64,000 nucleotides of DNA from Klebsiella variicola. Lineage in GTDB: Bacteria; Pseudomonadota; Gammaproteobacteria; Enterobacterales; Enterobacteriaceae. A program made the translations under genes and the position numbers. Numbering within the stretch: position 1 is the stretch's first letter; the number at the start of each line of letters is the position of its first letter. Location of the stretch: assembly GCF_000828055.2 (NCBI RefSeq), contig NZ_CP010523.2, positions 5,456,001-5,520,000 on the forward strand, in the 5' to 3' direction. Under the pieces are notes generated by a model that worked only from the letters and a program-made list of their open reading frames with translations, searched no databases and had not been told where the DNA came from. Shown in pieces: positions 9,703 through 23,374 of this stretch.

Positions 9703-9732
9703 AAAAAGCTCAGTCTTTCGGCTGAGCTTTCT
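9703..9732 (-). terminator. rrn terminator T1
   Basis: AAAGCTCAG-CCGAAAG-ACTGAGCTTT with a T run on the minus strand, the standard first terminator downstream of 5S in enterobacteria. Confidence 0.9.
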
Positions 9733-9742
9733 GCTTTATTTG

Positions 9743-9862
9743 ATGCCTGGCAGTTCCCTACTCTCACATGGGGAGACCCCACACTACCATCGGCGCTACG
9801 GCGTTTCACTTCTGAGTTCGGCATGGGGTCAGGTGGGACCACCGCGCTGTCGCCGCCAGGCA
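9743..9862 (-). rRNA. rrf: 5S ribosomal RNA
   Basis: 120 nt on the minus strand, beginning TGCCTGGCGGCGACAGCGCG and ending in AACTGCCAGGCAT. The complementary ends form helix I, and the body contains the CCCATGCCGAACTCAGAAGTG core. Compared with E. coli K-12, the visible differences are in helix I-adjacent bases and in loop CATGTGAGAG. It is the last gene of the operon, 94 bases after 23S. Confidence 0.98.
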
Positions 9863-9956
9863 AATTCTGTTTTCAACACGTCTCACGGACGCATCGAGTA
9901 ATCTGTATCAGAGCTGAAAATCTTCTCTCAAATCGCCAAAACAGCTTCGGCGTTGT

Positions 9957-12860
<2,904 letters not shown>

Positions 12861-12965
12861 TCACAACCCGAAGATGTTTCGTAAAACATCATCGTGTCGC
12901 GAAAATTTGAGAGACTCGAACACACATTAACTGTGTGTCGTTTCAATTTTCAGCTTGATCCAGAT

Positions 12966-12977
12966 TTTTAAAGAGCA
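12966..12977 (-). promoter_or_regulatory. boxA in the 16S-23S spacer
   Basis: The minus strand reads TGCTCTTTAAAA, the Nus-factor boxA that supports antitermination into 23S. It lies about 105 bases before the mature 23S 5' end. Confidence 0.75.
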
Positions 12978-13050
12978 AATATCTCAAACATCACCCGAAG
13001 ATGAGTTTTGAGATACATCGGCACGCGTCTTTCACTCACGAACCAGCAAG

Positions 13051-13126
13051 TGGCGTCCCCTAGGGGATTCGAACCCCTGTTACCGCCGTGAAAGGGCGGT
13101 GTCCTGGGCCTCTAGACGAAGGGGAC
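13051..13126 (-). tRNA. gltU: tRNA-Glu (anticodon TTC)
   Basis: 76 nt with encoded CCA: GTCCCCTTCGTCTAGAGGCC... through ...GGGGACGCCA. Acceptor arms pair, the T-arm has GGTTCGAAT, and anticodon TTC is complementary to 13090-13092. It is the only tRNA in the 16S-23S spacer; the Ile/Ala pair seen in some rrn operons is absent. In E. coli a single tRNA-Glu spacer occurs in rrnB, C, E and G. Confidence 0.98.
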
Positions 13127-13211
13127 ACTGAAGTCTCAATCGCAAGACGCCTTGCTTCTTTACTTTCATCAGACAATCTGTGTGGACACTACAAAGGCAG
13201 GTTCTTTAAGG

Positions 13212-14751
<1,540 letters not shown>

Positions 14752-14883
14752 AAGTTTGATGCTCGTGAATTAAACTTCGTAATGAATTACGCATGTTCAC
14801 TCAGAGACTTGGTATTCATTTTTCGTCCGAGGACGTTAAGAATCCATGTCACTTTGAGTGCCCACACAGATTGTCTGATAAAT

Positions 14884-14895
14884 TGTTAAAGAGCA
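14884..14895 (-). promoter_or_regulatory. boxA of the rrn leader
   Basis: Minus strand TGCTCTTTAACA followed by the ATTTATCAGACAATCTGTGTG leader typical of enterobacterial rRNA operons. It serves Nus-dependent antitermination and early 16S folding. Confidence 0.85.
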
Positions 14896-14924
14896 GTGCC
14901 GCTTCGTTTTTCGCTGCGGCGCGG

Positions 14925-14959
14925 GGTGTGCATATTACGCTTTCCCGCTTCAGAGTCAA
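14925..14959 (-). promoter_or_regulatory. rrn promoter P2
   Basis: TTGACT (14954-14959) and TAATAT (14932-14937) with a 16-base spacer on the minus strand, followed by a C-rich discriminator. The placement about 110 bases downstream of P1 is standard. Confidence 0.85.
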
Positions 14960-15042
14960 GCATTTATTTTTGCTTTTCTCTGCGAGGTTCTCACCGGAAC
15001 CCCGCTGACCCGGCGGCTTGCTTGCCGTTGTTCCGTGTCAGT

Positions 15043-15120
15043 GGAGGCGCATTATAGGGAGTAATTCTGAGGTGACAAGGGGAAATTCAAAAAAACTTTT
15101 CAACCGTCTCTTTTTTCAAC
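15043..15120 (-). promoter_or_regulatory. rrn promoter P1 with UP-like region
   Basis: TTGTCA (15073-15078) and perfect TATAAT (15051-15056), 16 bases apart on the minus strand, with a GC-rich GCGCCTCC discriminator that makes ppGpp/DksA control likely. The 40 bases upstream contain A and T tracts as in UP elements. Fis sites further upstream could overlap the start of divergent yieP, but I did not resolve them. Confidence 0.88.
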
Positions 15121-15228
15121 AATGCGGCGAGGAATGTCGCAAAAAACCGCCGTTTTGCTGTTTTAACCGACGAAACGGGACGCCTGGTGGCATACTGTTA
15201 GAGTAAAGAAAAGAAAGGAACGGCATTT

Positions 15229-15930
15229 ATGTCTTTAAGCGCACAGCAACTGGCGGCACAAAAGAACATCTCCTGGGTACTGGCCGAGAAGCTCGCCCAA
15301 AAAATACTGACTGGCGAATATCAGCCTGAAAGCATTCTTCCCGGCGAGATGGAGTTGGGGGAGCAGTTCGGTGTGAGCCGTACCGCCGTCCGTGAAGCGG
15401 TGAAGACGCTAACGGCAAAAGGCATGTTGCTGCCCCGCCCTCGCATTGGCACCCGGGTGATGCCGCGCAGCAGTTGGAACTTCCTGGATAAGGAACTCCT
15501 GTCCTGGTGGCTAACAGAAGATAACTTCGAAGAAGTGGTGAGCCACTTTCTCGTCATGCGCAGCAGCCTGGAGCCCCAGGCCTGTTTTCTCGCTGCCGCT
15601 AACGGCACCGCAGAACAAAAAGCGCAGCTCAATACTTTAATGGAAGAGATGATTGCCTTGAAACGTCATTTTCAGCGCGATCGCTGGATAGAGGTCGATA
15701 TGGCCTGGCATGAACATATCTATGAAATGAGCGGTAATCCTTTCCTCAGCTCATTCGCTTCTTTATTTCATTCCGTCTACCACACCTACTTCACGTCGAT
15801 TACGCAAAATGAAGTAGTGAAGCTGGATCTCCACCAGGCGATTGTCGATGCCATTCTCAACAGTGATGCGCCAGGTGCCTTGCTCGCCTGCCAGGCGTTG
15901 TTGAACGCCCCTCACCCCGTAAATCAATAA
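15229..15930 (+). CDS. yieP: YieP, GntR-family transcription regulator (FCD domain)
   Basis: DNA-binding regulator of 233 residues. The N-terminal winged helix-turn-helix (about 15-80) includes EQFGVSRTAVREAVKTLTAKGM, and the all-helical FCD ligand domain follows (about 95-220), with DMAWHEHIYEMSGNPFL. It matches E. coli YieP, whose regulon is poorly defined. Shine-Dalgarno AAAGGAAC precedes the ATG. It is divergent from the rRNA operon and followed after 12 bases by hsrA on the same strand, so it may regulate that transporter; this last point is inference. Confidence 0.93.
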   Translation: MSLSAQQLAAQKNISWVLAEKLAQKILTGEYQPESILPGEMELGEQFGVSRTAVREAVKTLTAKGMLLPRPRIGTRVMPRSSWNFLDKELLSWWLTEDNFEEVVSHFLVMRSSLEPQACFLAAANGTAEQKAQLNTLMEEMIALKRHFQRDRWIEVDMAWHEHIYEMSGNPFLSSFASLFHSVYHTYFTSITQNEVVKLDLHQAIVDAILNSDAPGALLACQALLNAPHPVNQ

Positions 15931-15942
15931 CAAGGAATTGGC

Positions 15943-17340
15943 ATGAGCGGAAAAAAAGGGCGCAGTATGGCTGGCCTGCCGTGGATCGCGGCGATGGCCT
16001 TCTTTATGCAGGCGCTGGATGCCACCATTCTTAACACCGCCCTCCCGGCTATTGCCCACAGTCTTAATCGTTCTCCCTTAGCGATGCAGTCGGCCATTAT
16101 CAGCTATACGCTGACGGTAGCGATGCTGATCCCGGTCAGCGGCTGGCTGGCCGATCGCTTCGGCACGCGCCGGGTCTTTATCATCGCTGTTAGCTTGTTC
16201 ACTTTGGGGTCTCTCGCCTGCGCGCTCTCCAGCTCATTAATGGAGCTGGTCATTTTTCGGGTGATTCAGGGGATCGGCGGGGCGATGATGATGCCGGTGG
16301 CGAGGCTGGCGCTGCTGCGCGCCTATCCCCGCAGCGAGCTGCTTCCGGTACTGAACTTTGTGACCATGCCAGGTCTGGTGGGGCCGATACTGGGCCCGGT
16401 GCTCGGCGGGGTGTTTGTCACCTGGGCCAGCTGGCATTGGATTTTCCTGATAAACATTCCCATCGGGGTGATTGGCATTCTGTATGCCCGCAAATTCATG
16501 CCAAATTTCACGACGCCGCGCAGGCGCTTCGATATAACCGGTTTTCTGTTATTTGGCTTAAGCCTGGTACTGTTTTCCAGCGGTATTGAACTGTTTGGAG
16601 AAAAAATCGTGGCGACATGGCTGGCGCTGGCCGTGATTGCCGTCAGTCTGTTACTGCTCGTGGCCTATGTTCGCCACGCGCGCCGCCATCCGGCGCCGCT
16701 TATCTCGCTCTCTTTATTTAAGACGCATACTTTCTCAGTCGGCATTGCTGGCAACCTTGCCACGCGTTTGGGTACCGGCTGTGTGCCATTTCTGATGCCG
16801 CTGATGCTGCAGGTTGGCTTCGGCTATCCGGCCATTATCGCCGGCTGTATGATTGCCCCTACCGCTATCGGCTCCATTATTGCGAAATCTACCGTTACCC
16901 AGGTGCTGCGCTGGTTTGGCTATCGTAAGACCCTGGTGGGGATCACGGTATTTATTGGCCTCATGATTGCCCAGTTCTCGCTGCAGTCGCCAGAGATGCC
17001 GCTGTGGATGCTTCTTCTGCCACTGTTTGTGCTGGGGATGGCGATGTCCACGCAGTTCACCTCGATGAATACCATTACGCTGGCCGATCTGACGGATGAC
17101 AATGCCAGCAGCGGTAACAGCCTGCTGGCGGTGACCCAGCAGCTTTCAATCAGTCTCGGGGTGGCCATCAGCGCTGCGGTGCTGCGCTTCTATGAAGGTT
17201 TTGACAATGCCAGCACGGTACAGCAGTTTCACTACACCTTTATAACCATGGGCGTGATCACCATCGTGTCGGCGCTGATGTTTATGCTGTTAAGAGCGAA
17301 AGATGGCCGTAATCTGATTAGCGAGCGGCACAAACGCTAA
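15943..17340 (+). CDS. hsrA: HsrA, MFS transporter of the DHA2 drug-efflux type
   Basis: Inner-membrane proton antiporter-like protein, 465 residues with about 14 hydrophobic segments. Motifs are [14 protein letters not shown] in the first helix, the MFS loop [13 protein letters not shown] and a motif-C-like [10 protein letters not shown]. It matches E. coli HsrA (YieO), linked genetically to homocysteine resistance; the natural substrate is unknown. AAGGAATTGGC gives a good ribosome site. It probably forms an operon with yieP. Its stop overlaps the convergent rbsR stop by four bases, and no terminator is visible between them. Confidence 0.93.
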   Translation: MSGKKGRSMAGLPWIAAMAFFMQALDATILNTALPAIAHSLNRSPLAMQSAIISYTLTVAMLIPVSGWLADRFGTRRVFIIAVSLFTLGSLACALSSSLMELVIFRVIQGIGGAMMMPVARLALLRAYPRSELLPVLNFVTMPGLVGPILGPVLGGVFVTWASWHWIFLINIPIGVIGILYARKFMPNFTTPRRRFDITGFLLFGLSLVLFSSGIELFGEKIVATWLALAVIAVSLLLLVAYVRHARRHPAPLISLSLFKTHTFSVGIAGNLATRLGTGCVPFLMPLMLQVGFGYPAIIAGCMIAPTAIGSIIAKSTVTQVLRWFGYRKTLVGITVFIGLMIAQFSLQSPEMPLWMLLLPLFVLGMAMSTQFTSMNTITLADLTDDNASSGNSLLAVTQQLSISLGVAISAAVLRFYEGFDNASTVQQFHYTFITMGVITIVSALMFMLLRAKDGRNLISERHKR

Positions 17341-18329
17341 GCGGAGCCACGAACCACCAGCTCCGGCGTTAACTGAACGCGTTGCTGCTTTTGCTGCGGA
17401 TCGGCCATTCGATGGATCAGCACATCGATGGCCAGTTCTCCCAGCTCATCTTTTGGCTGGTGAATGGTGGTCAACGGCGGTGTCATATAGCGTGCGAGCT
17501 CAATATCATCGTAGCCCACCAGCGCCATGTCCTGCGGAATGTGCAAACCGGCCTGGTACAACGCCTGATAAGCGCCAACCGCCATGGCATCGTTGCCGAC
17601 AAATACCGCCTGCGGCCGCTGCGGCAAAGCCAGCAGCTGCTGCATCGCGCTAAACCCGCCGCCAAACTCAAAATCACTGGTCACCACGTATCCGTCGGCA
17701 ACCGGCAGGCCGCAGCGCGCCATCGCAGCATGGTAACCTTCAAGGCGCAGACGCGCCGGGGTTTTATCCAGCGGGCCGGCAATACAGGCAATGCGCGAAT
17801 GCCCCTGGTCAATCAGATACTGGGTCGCCATATCGCCGCCAAGCAGCGAGTTATCCTGAATCAGATCGCTATCGCCATCAAAGGGAGCCCAGTCCATCAT
17901 GACCGTCGGTACCGATGGATAGCGCTGCATAATTTCCGGAGAGGGCTGATGGGTCTCCGTGCACAGCAGCAGTAGTCCATCGACGCGTTTTTGCATTAGC
18001 GTCTCCAGATTACGATTCATTCGCTGCTCATCACCTTCCGTATTACAGAGTACGAGGCTATAACCCCGCTCAAAACAGCTGCGCTCCACGCCCCGCACCA
18101 GCTCCGAATAAAACGGATTGGTACTGGCAGTGATGAGCATGCCGATGGTACGGGTTTGATTAAGCTTAAGGCTACGCGCCAGCGCAGAGGGGGCGTAGTT
18201 GAGGCTTTTGATCGCAGCGTCTACTTTGGCGGTAATCGCCTCACTGACAAAGCGGTCCTTATTGATGACGTGTGACACCGTCGATGTGGAAACGCCCGCG
18301 ACGCGGGCCACATCTTTCATCGTAGCCAA
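17337..18329 (-). CDS. rbsR: RbsR, ribose operon repressor
   Basis: LacI-family repressor released from DNA by ribose. The 330 residues start with the helix-turn-helix [20 protein letters not shown] and hinge helix [11 protein letters not shown]. The periplasmic-binding-protein fold follows, containing [19 protein letters not shown]. It is the last gene of the rbs operon, three bases after rbsK, so it is autoregulated. Its target is very probably the palindrome at 23210-23225. In E. coli RbsR also affects purine genes. Confidence 0.97.
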   Translation of the reverse strand: MATMKDVARVAGVSTSTVSHVINKDRFVSEAITAKVDAAIKSLNYAPSALARSLKLNQTRTIGMLITASTNPFYSELVRGVERSCFERGYSLVLCNTEGDEQRMNRNLETLMQKRVDGLLLLCTETHQPSPEIMQRYPSVPTVMMDWAPFDGDSDLIQDNSLLGGDMATQYLIDQGHSRIACIAGPLDKTPARLRLEGYHAAMARCGLPVADGYVVTSDFEFGGGFSAMQQLLALPQRPQAVFVGNDAMAVGAYQALYQAGLHIPQDMALVGYDDIELARYMTPPLTTIHQPKDELGELAIDVLIHRMADPQQKQQRVQLTPELVVRGSA

Positions 18330-18332
18330 GCA

Positions 18333-19265
18333 TTACCCCTGTTGCGCTAAAAATTCATCAATCTCTGTGCGCCACGGCACGGATGGCTGCGCGCCTTTGC
18401 GGGTCACGGCGATCGCCGCCGCGGCATGCGCAAAACGGATCGCTTCCGGCAGGGAAGTCCCTTCCAGCAACGCGGTTACCAGCGCGCCGTTAAAGGTATC
18501 GCCGGCAGCGATAGTATCAATGGCCTGCACACGAAAACCCGGGATCCGACGACTTTCGCCTTCGGCACTGAGCCAGACGCCGCGGCTGCCGAGGGTGATC
18601 ATCACCGTACCAATGCCTTTGGCATGCAGCACGTCGGCGGCTTTTGCCGCATCCTCGTCGCTCTCAACGCGAATACCGGTCAGCTTTTCCGCTTCGGTTT
18701 CGTTGGGGGTAATGATATCCACCAGCGCCAGCAGTTCATCGGACAGTTCACGCGCTGGCGCGGGATTAAGCACCACGGTGGTCTGATGGCGATGGGCGAT
18801 TTTCGCCGCCGCCAACACGCTCTCCAGCGGCGACTCCAGCTGCATTAACAGCGCCTGTGCGCTGGCGATACGTTCCTTTTCCGCCTCAACCTGGGAGACG
18901 GAAAGCGCCGCATTGGCGCCGGCATGAATACCGATGACATTCTCACCTTCGGCGTTAACGAAGATTAACGCCACGCCGGTCGCTTCCCCGGCGACTGCGC
19001 GCACAGGCGCCACGTCGATTTTATCGCTCGCCAGCTGGCGGCGGATGCGTTCTCCGATGTCGTCATCGCCGGTGCAGGCGATAAACGCGATATCCGCTCC
19101 GCTGCGCCCGGCGGCGACCGCCTGGTTGGCCCCTTTACCACCGAAAGCCACCTGATAATGGTTGCCGGTGACGGTTTCGCCCGGCGTCGGGAAAGCGTCA
19201 AGGTTAAGAATGTGATCGGCATTGATACTGCCAAGGACGACAAGTTTGCCTGCAGTTTTCATCAT
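18333..19265 (-). CDS. rbsK: RbsK, ribokinase
   Basis: Phosphorylates D-ribose with ATP to ribose 5-phosphate for the pentose phosphate pathway. The 310 residues contain the PfkB-family signatures NHYQVAFGGKGANQAVAAGR near the N-terminus and DTIAAGDTFNGAL, with catalytic Asp in the second, in the C-terminal third. The family is a cytoplasmic homodimer activated by monovalent cations. Two adjacent ATG codons are possible starts; alignment with E. coli favours the second, at 19262. Confidence 0.97.
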   Translation of the reverse strand: MMKTAGKLVVLGSINADHILNLDAFPTPGETVTGNHYQVAFGGKGANQAVAAGRSGADIAFIACTGDDDIGERIRRQLASDKIDVAPVRAVAGEATGVALIFVNAEGENVIGIHAGANAALSVSQVEAEKERIASAQALLMQLESPLESVLAAAKIAHRHQTTVVLNPAPARELSDELLALVDIITPNETEAEKLTGIRVESDEDAAKAADVLHAKGIGTVMITLGSRGVWLSAEGESRRIPGFRVQAIDTIAAGDTFNGALVTALLEGTSLPEAIRFAHAAAAIAVTRKGAQPSVPWRTEIDEFLAQQG

Positions 19266-19283
19266 TTCTGTTCCCGGGAAAGC

Positions 19284-19306
19284 GCGCCACCGGGATCCGG
19301 TGGCGC
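19284..19306 (-). other. rbsB-rbsK intercistronic stem-loop
   Basis: A perfect 10-bp stem GCGCCACCGG/CCGGTGGCGC with a 3-base loop lies between rbsB and rbsK and is not followed by a T run on the minus strand. It is placed to protect the rbsDACB part of the message and raise binding-protein yield over kinase. Confidence 0.6.
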
Positions 19307-19365
19307 ATGCCCTGCTTTTCTTTTTTTATATTGTCCCTCGGACCGTTGCCAGTCCGAATCGCATT

Positions 19366-20256
19366 TTACTGCTTAACGACCAGCTTCAGCTCAACCGGGT
19401 AGTTAGCTTCCACTTTTTCGCCCTTCAGTACCTTATCAGCCGTCTCAACGCCTTTCGCGCCGATCTGCTCCGGCAACTGTGCGACGGTCGCCGCCAGTTT
19501 GCCACTGTTTACTGCTTTTTCGCCATCCGGAGTGCCGTCAAATCCAACCACCATCACATCGGACTTGCCTGCGGTCTGCAGCGCGCGCAGGGCGCCCAGC
19601 GCCATTTCATCATTTTGCGCGAATACCGCCTGCACGTCAGGATGTGCGGTCAACAGGTTCTGCATCACGTTCAGCCCTTTGGTACGGTCGAAATCGGCCG
19701 GCTGGCTGGCCAGGACGTTAAACTTGTGCGCCGCCACGGCCTGTTTAAAGCCTTCGCCGCGCTCGCGCGCCGCAGAAGTCCCGGCAATGCCCTGCAGCTC
19801 AATGACTTTCGCACTTTCACCCACTTTTTTCGCGATGTAATCGCCAGCCATTTTTCCGCCCTGCACGTTGTCAGACGCAATGTGGCTCACGACATCGCCT
19901 TTTGTGGCCTGACGGTCAAGGGTGATGACCGGGATTTTCGCCTGGTTTGCCATCTTCACGGCGTTGCCGACGGCATCAGAGTCGGTGGGGTTGATCAGCA
20001 GCAGCCTGGCGCCGCGCACCGTCAAATCCTGGACGTTCGCCAGCTCTTTCGCCGGGTTGTTCTGGGAGTCCAGCACCACCAGGTTGTAGCCCAGCTTGTC
20101 AGCTTCTTTTTGCGCGCCGTCTTTCAGCGACACGAAGAACGGGTTATTCAGGGTAGAGATAACCAGAGCGATGGTGTCTTTGGCCATCGCGTTTGCGCTG
20201 ACGGTCGCACTTAGCGCAACAGCAGAGACCAGGGTCGCCAGTTTTTTCATATTCAT
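19366..20256 (-). CDS. rbsB: RbsB, periplasmic ribose-binding protein
   Basis: High-affinity ribose receptor that delivers substrate to RbsAC and, in motile species, to the chemoreceptor Trg. The precursor has 296 residues with a signal peptide ([23 protein letters not shown], starting at residue 3) cut before KDTIAL. The fold is the type I binding protein: [19 protein letters not shown], then [21 protein letters not shown] and [14 protein letters not shown]. All match E. coli RbsB closely. Confidence 0.97.
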   Translation of the reverse strand: MNMKKLATLVSAVALSATVSANAMAKDTIALVISTLNNPFFVSLKDGAQKEADKLGYNLVVLDSQNNPAKELANVQDLTVRGARLLLINPTDSDAVGNAVKMANQAKIPVITLDRQATKGDVVSHIASDNVQGGKMAGDYIAKKVGESAKVIELQGIAGTSAARERGEGFKQAVAAHKFNVLASQPADFDRTKGLNVMQNLLTAHPDVQAVFAQNDEMALGALRALQTAGKSDVMVVGFDGTPDGEKAVNSGKLAATVAQLPEQIGAKGVETADKVLKGEKVEANYPVELKLVVKQ

Positions 20257-20283
20257 AGTTAAGATGTCCTGTAGAGTTCTCAG

Positions 20284-21249
20284 TTACTGCTTTTTGTTAT
20301 CTACCAGTACCGCCAGCAAAATCACCACCGCTTTAACGATCATCTGGTAATAGGAAGAAACGCCTAAAAGATTAAGACCATTATTCAGGAAGCCAAGGAT
20401 CAGCGCGCCAATCAGCGTGCCGACAATGCGTCCTTTGCCGCCCGCGAGGCTGGTGCCACCGAGCACCACCGCCGCAATGGCATCCAGCTCATAGCCCGTC
20501 CCCGCCGTCGGCTGCGCGGAGGAGAGACGCGCCACTTCGATGATCCCGGCCAGCGACGCCAGCATCCCGCACAAGGCGTAGACGATAATTTTGACTTTAT
20601 TGACGCTAATCCCGGACAGACGCGTCGCCGCTTCATTACCGCCCAGCGCGTAAATATAACGGCCCAGGCGAGTATGGTGCAGCATGTACCAGGCCGCCAG
20701 GAAGACAATCGCCATGATCCATACCGGCGTCGGGATCCCCAGCGGACGCCCGATGCCAAACCAGCCAAACAGATCGGCGTTATCGCTAAAGCCGGTGTTG
20801 ATCGGACTGCCGTTGGTGTACACCATGGTCACGCCGCGCAGCAGCAGCATCATCACCAGGGTAGCGATGAAGGCCTGCACGCGGCCTTTCGCCACAATCA
20901 CCCCGGTGACTGCGCCGATCGCGGCACCCAATGCGAGGGCAGCAGCGACCGCCACCAGCGCATTAACCTCAATGCCGACAATCGACGCCGCCACCGCACC
21001 GGTGAGCGCCAACAGGGAGCCGACGGACAGGTCGATCCCCGAGGTCAGTATGACCAGCGTCATCCCTACCGCCATGATGGCGTTAACGGAGGTCTGTTGC
21101 AGGATATTGAACAGGTTATTGACGGTAAAAAAGTTGGGGCTCATGGTCGATACCACCGCGATCAGCACCAGCAGGGCAATCAGCGATTTTTGCTCCATCA
21201 GCCACGCTTTCGTGAAATAACGGCGACCAGTAACAGCCTGGGTTGTCAT
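20284..21249 (-). CDS. rbsC: RbsC, ribose ABC transporter permease
   Basis: Inner-membrane permease that forms the ribose channel, probably as a dimer. The 321 residues carry about ten hydrophobic segments. The conserved segment LSVGSLLALTGAVAASIVG and the loop ALGGNEAATRLSGISVNKVK are typical of the sugar-permease family. It starts five bases after the rbsA stop and precedes rbsB by 27 bases. Confidence 0.97.
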   Translation of the reverse strand: MTTQAVTGRRYFTKAWLMEQKSLIALLVLIAVVSTMSPNFFTVNNLFNILQQTSVNAIMAVGMTLVILTSGIDLSVGSLLALTGAVAASIVGIEVNALVAVAAALALGAAIGAVTGVIVAKGRVQAFIATLVMMLLLRGVTMVYTNGSPINTGFSDNADLFGWFGIGRPLGIPTPVWIMAIVFLAAWYMLHHTRLGRYIYALGGNEAATRLSGISVNKVKIIVYALCGMLASLAGIIEVARLSSAQPTAGTGYELDAIAAVVLGGTSLAGGKGRIVGTLIGALILGFLNNGLNLLGVSSYYQMIVKAVVILLAVLVDNKKQ

Positions 21250-21254
21250 CTTTC

Positions 21255-22760
21255 TTACTCCTGATTCACACGGTTAAGCTTGCCCACAGCGGCAGCCATC
21301 AATACTTCCTGGGTGGCCTGCTCGCGTGTGAATTCACCGCCGAGATGCCCTTCATGCATCACAATGATGCGATCGCTCATGCCCAACACCTCCGGCATCT
21401 CAGAGGAGACCAGAATGATGCTCAGGCCATCGGCTTTGAACTGATTGATGAGCTGGTAGATCTCTTTCTTCGCCCCGACGTCGACGCCGCGGGTCGGTTC
21501 ATCAAGGATCAGCACCTTTGGCCGGGTCATCAGCCCGCGGGCAATGGCGACCTTTTGCTGGTTGCCGCCGGAAAGCAGGCCGATTGCCTGCTCCATGGAC
21601 GGCGTTTTGACGTTAAACAGCCGAATGAAATCACTGACCGCCTGCTGTTCATCTTTATGCTTAAGGCTGCCGCCCGCCCGGCTGAAGTAGCGTAGCGCCG
21701 TCAGGGACATATTTTCTTTTACCGACATCCCGAGAACCAGGCCATCGCGCTTACGATCTTCGGAGATATAGACAATGCCGTTCGCCAGACCGTCCTGCGG
21801 CGAGCGGGTCACCACTTCATGGCCATCCAGCGTCACGGAGCCGCTGCTGCGCGGCAGCGCGCCGTACAGCACTTTCATCAGTTCGGTCCGTCCGGCGCCC
21901 ATCAGCCCGGCGACACCCAGGATTTCCCCCTGGCGCAAGGTAAAGGTCACGTTTTCCACGCCCGGGCCGCAGAGATTATCGACCTTCAGGCGCACCGCGC
22001 CCGGCGCCTTATCGAGATGTGGATATTGATCTTCCAGCTTACGGCCGACCATCATCTCGATCAGTCGGTCCTCATCCAGCGAAGCCACTTCGCGCTCGGC
22101 GATAAACTGCCCGTCACGAAAGACGGTCACGTCGTCGCAAATCTCGAAGATCTCTTTCATACGGTGGGAGATATAGACGATGCCGCGCCCCTGCGACTTC
22201 AGTTCGCGGATGACGCGGAACAGCGATTCGGTTTCGGTATCGGTCAGCGCATCGGTCGGTTCATCCATAATGATGACTTTCGATTCAAAGCTCAGCACTT
22301 TGGCGATCTCCACCATTTGCTGATCGCCAATCGACAGATCGCCCACCAGCTTCTGGCTGTTAAAGCGGAGATTCAGCTTTGCCAGCAGCTTGTCGGCTTC
22401 GGCATACATCTGCTTCCAGTCGATTTTGCCAAAACGGTTAACAAATTCGCGACCAAGGAAGATGTTCTCGGCAATCGTCAATTGCGGGATCAGGTTCAGT
22501 TCCTGGTGGATGATACCGATCCCGGCTTCCTGGGAGGATTTGGGGCCGTTAAAGGTCGTCTCTTTGCCTAACCACAGCAAAGAGCCGGCATCACGGGTGT
22601 AGATCCCGGTCAGCACCTTCATCATGGTGGATTTGCCGGCGCCATTTTCCCCTACCAGCGCCATCACCCGACCGGCATAGACATTCAGCGCCGCGCCGGA
22701 GAGCGCCTTGACGCCAGGGAACGCTTTATCGATCCCTTTTAGTTGCAATAAGGCTTCCAT
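21255..22760 (-). CDS. rbsA: RbsA, ribose ABC transporter ATPase
   Basis: Energises ribose uptake. It has two fused ATPase domains in 501 residues. Domain 1 has Walker [10 protein letters not shown], signature [13 protein letters not shown] and Walker [12 protein letters not shown]. Domain 2 has the degenerate P-loop [10 protein letters not shown], signature [14 protein letters not shown] and Walker [13 protein letters not shown]. The degenerate second P-loop is normal for monosaccharide importers. The start is placed at the ATG of MEALLQLKG, preceded by GAGGTCGCC; an upstream in-frame ATG would add 16 residues not found in E. coli. Confidence 0.97.
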   Translation of the reverse strand: MEALLQLKGIDKAFPGVKALSGAALNVYAGRVMALVGENGAGKSTMMKVLTGIYTRDAGSLLWLGKETTFNGPKSSQEAGIGIIHQELNLIPQLTIAENIFLGREFVNRFGKIDWKQMYAEADKLLAKLNLRFNSQKLVGDLSIGDQQMVEIAKVLSFESKVIIMDEPTDALTDTETESLFRVIRELKSQGRGIVYISHRMKEIFEICDDVTVFRDGQFIAEREVASLDEDRLIEMMVGRKLEDQYPHLDKAPGAVRLKVDNLCGPGVENVTFTLRQGEILGVAGLMGAGRTELMKVLYGALPRSSGSVTLDGHEVVTRSPQDGLANGIVYISEDRKRDGLVLGMSVKENMSLTALRYFSRAGGSLKHKDEQQAVSDFIRLFNVKTPSMEQAIGLLSGGNQQKVAIARGLMTRPKVLILDEPTRGVDVGAKKEIYQLINQFKADGLSIILVSSEMPEVLGMSDRIIVMHEGHLGGEFTREQATQEVLMAAAVGKLNRVNQE

Positions 22761-22770
22761 GGCGGCGACC

Positions 22771-23190
22771 TCAGAACGTGACGCCGGCACAGAGAATGAT
22801 ATTCGCAAACGGGGAACACTCCCCGCTGCGAATTACCGCCTGACTGTCTGCGGTTTGTTTTTTGAACTGCTCATGGCTGGTGTAACGAATTTCAATGGTA
22901 TTTCCCTGGTGCTGCTGCAGCTGCTCGAGGTGAGTGAGCAACGTCGCGTGGAGCTGCGGATTATGGGTTTTAATCTCTTCCGCGATAACAGCCGCTTCAA
23001 CCTGCATTTCCGTCGTCACCACTTCCAGCACCTGCATAAAGGAAGGTACGCCCTGAGTCAGCGCCATATCAATGCGCGTGCTGCTGCGGGGAACCGGTAA
23101 TCCGGCATCGCAGACCACCAGCGTATCGGTGTGGCCCAGGCGGGAAATGACCGCGGAAATATCAGCGTTAAGTACGGTGCCTTTTTTCAT
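22771..23190 (-). CDS. rbsD: RbsD, ribose pyranase
   Basis: Interconverts beta-pyranose and beta-furanose forms of ribose so that ribokinase receives its substrate. It has 139 residues, as in E. coli, starting [14 protein letters not shown]. The motif [17 protein letters not shown] includes the catalytic His of the RbsD/FucU family, and the end is [20 protein letters not shown] about 14 bases upstream and AAAGAGAAAA precede the ATG; an earlier in-frame GTG gives six extra residues and is less likely. First gene of rbsDACBK(R). Confidence 0.95.
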   Translation of the reverse strand: MKKGTVLNADISAVISRLGHTDTLVVCDAGLPVPRSSTRIDMALTQGVPSFMQVLEVVTTEMQVEAAVIAEEIKTHNPQLHATLLTHLEQLQQHQGNTIEIRYTSHEQFKKQTADSQAVIRSGECSPFANIILCAGVTF

Positions 23191-23209
23191 TTTTCTCTTT
23201 TGCTCCACT

Positions 23210-23225
23210 AGCGAAACGTTTCGCT
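23210..23225. promoter_or_regulatory. RbsR operator O1
   Basis: Perfect 16-bp palindrome AGCGAAACGTTTCGCT, 20 bp before the rbsD start codon. In E. coli the same core (CAGCGAAACGTTTCGCTG) overlaps the rbs transcription start. AT-rich TAATAATTATTTT just upstream on the minus strand would hold the -10. Confidence 0.85.
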
Positions 23226-23277
23226 AAAATAATTATTATCAATGTGTGAGCAGAAAACCATCACCAGAAGAGAGAAA

Positions 23278-23301
23278 TGTGATCGCCATCGAAACGTTTC
23301 G
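23278..23301. promoter_or_regulatory. Second RbsR-type palindrome with overlapping CRP half-site
   Basis: CGAAACGTTTCG at 23290-23301 repeats the core of O1 with centres 78 bp apart. AAATGTGATCGCCATCGAAA overlaps it and contains a perfect TGTGA CRP half-site but a poor second half (TCGAA). Arrangement suggests CRP activation and repressor binding compete or combine; this is inferred. Confidence 0.5.
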
Positions 23302-23339
23302 CAAGACAGCGACAGGAGATGACAGCCGGAGTGAGAAAC

Positions 23340-23370
23340 AAAAAGCCCTTCGCAATGGAAGGGCTTTTTT
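23340..23370 (-). terminator. kup terminator
   Basis: AAGCCCTT-CCATTGCG-AAGGGCTT stem followed on the minus strand by T residues, five bases beyond the kup stop. A-rich flanks make it potentially bidirectional. Confidence 0.8.
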
Positions 23371-23374
23371 GACA

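Noticed and set aside
19222-20214. 330-codon open frame antisense to rbsB
   Set aside because: It lies opposite rbsB and the rbsB-rbsK spacer. Composition and lack of a ribosome site indicate a shadow frame.
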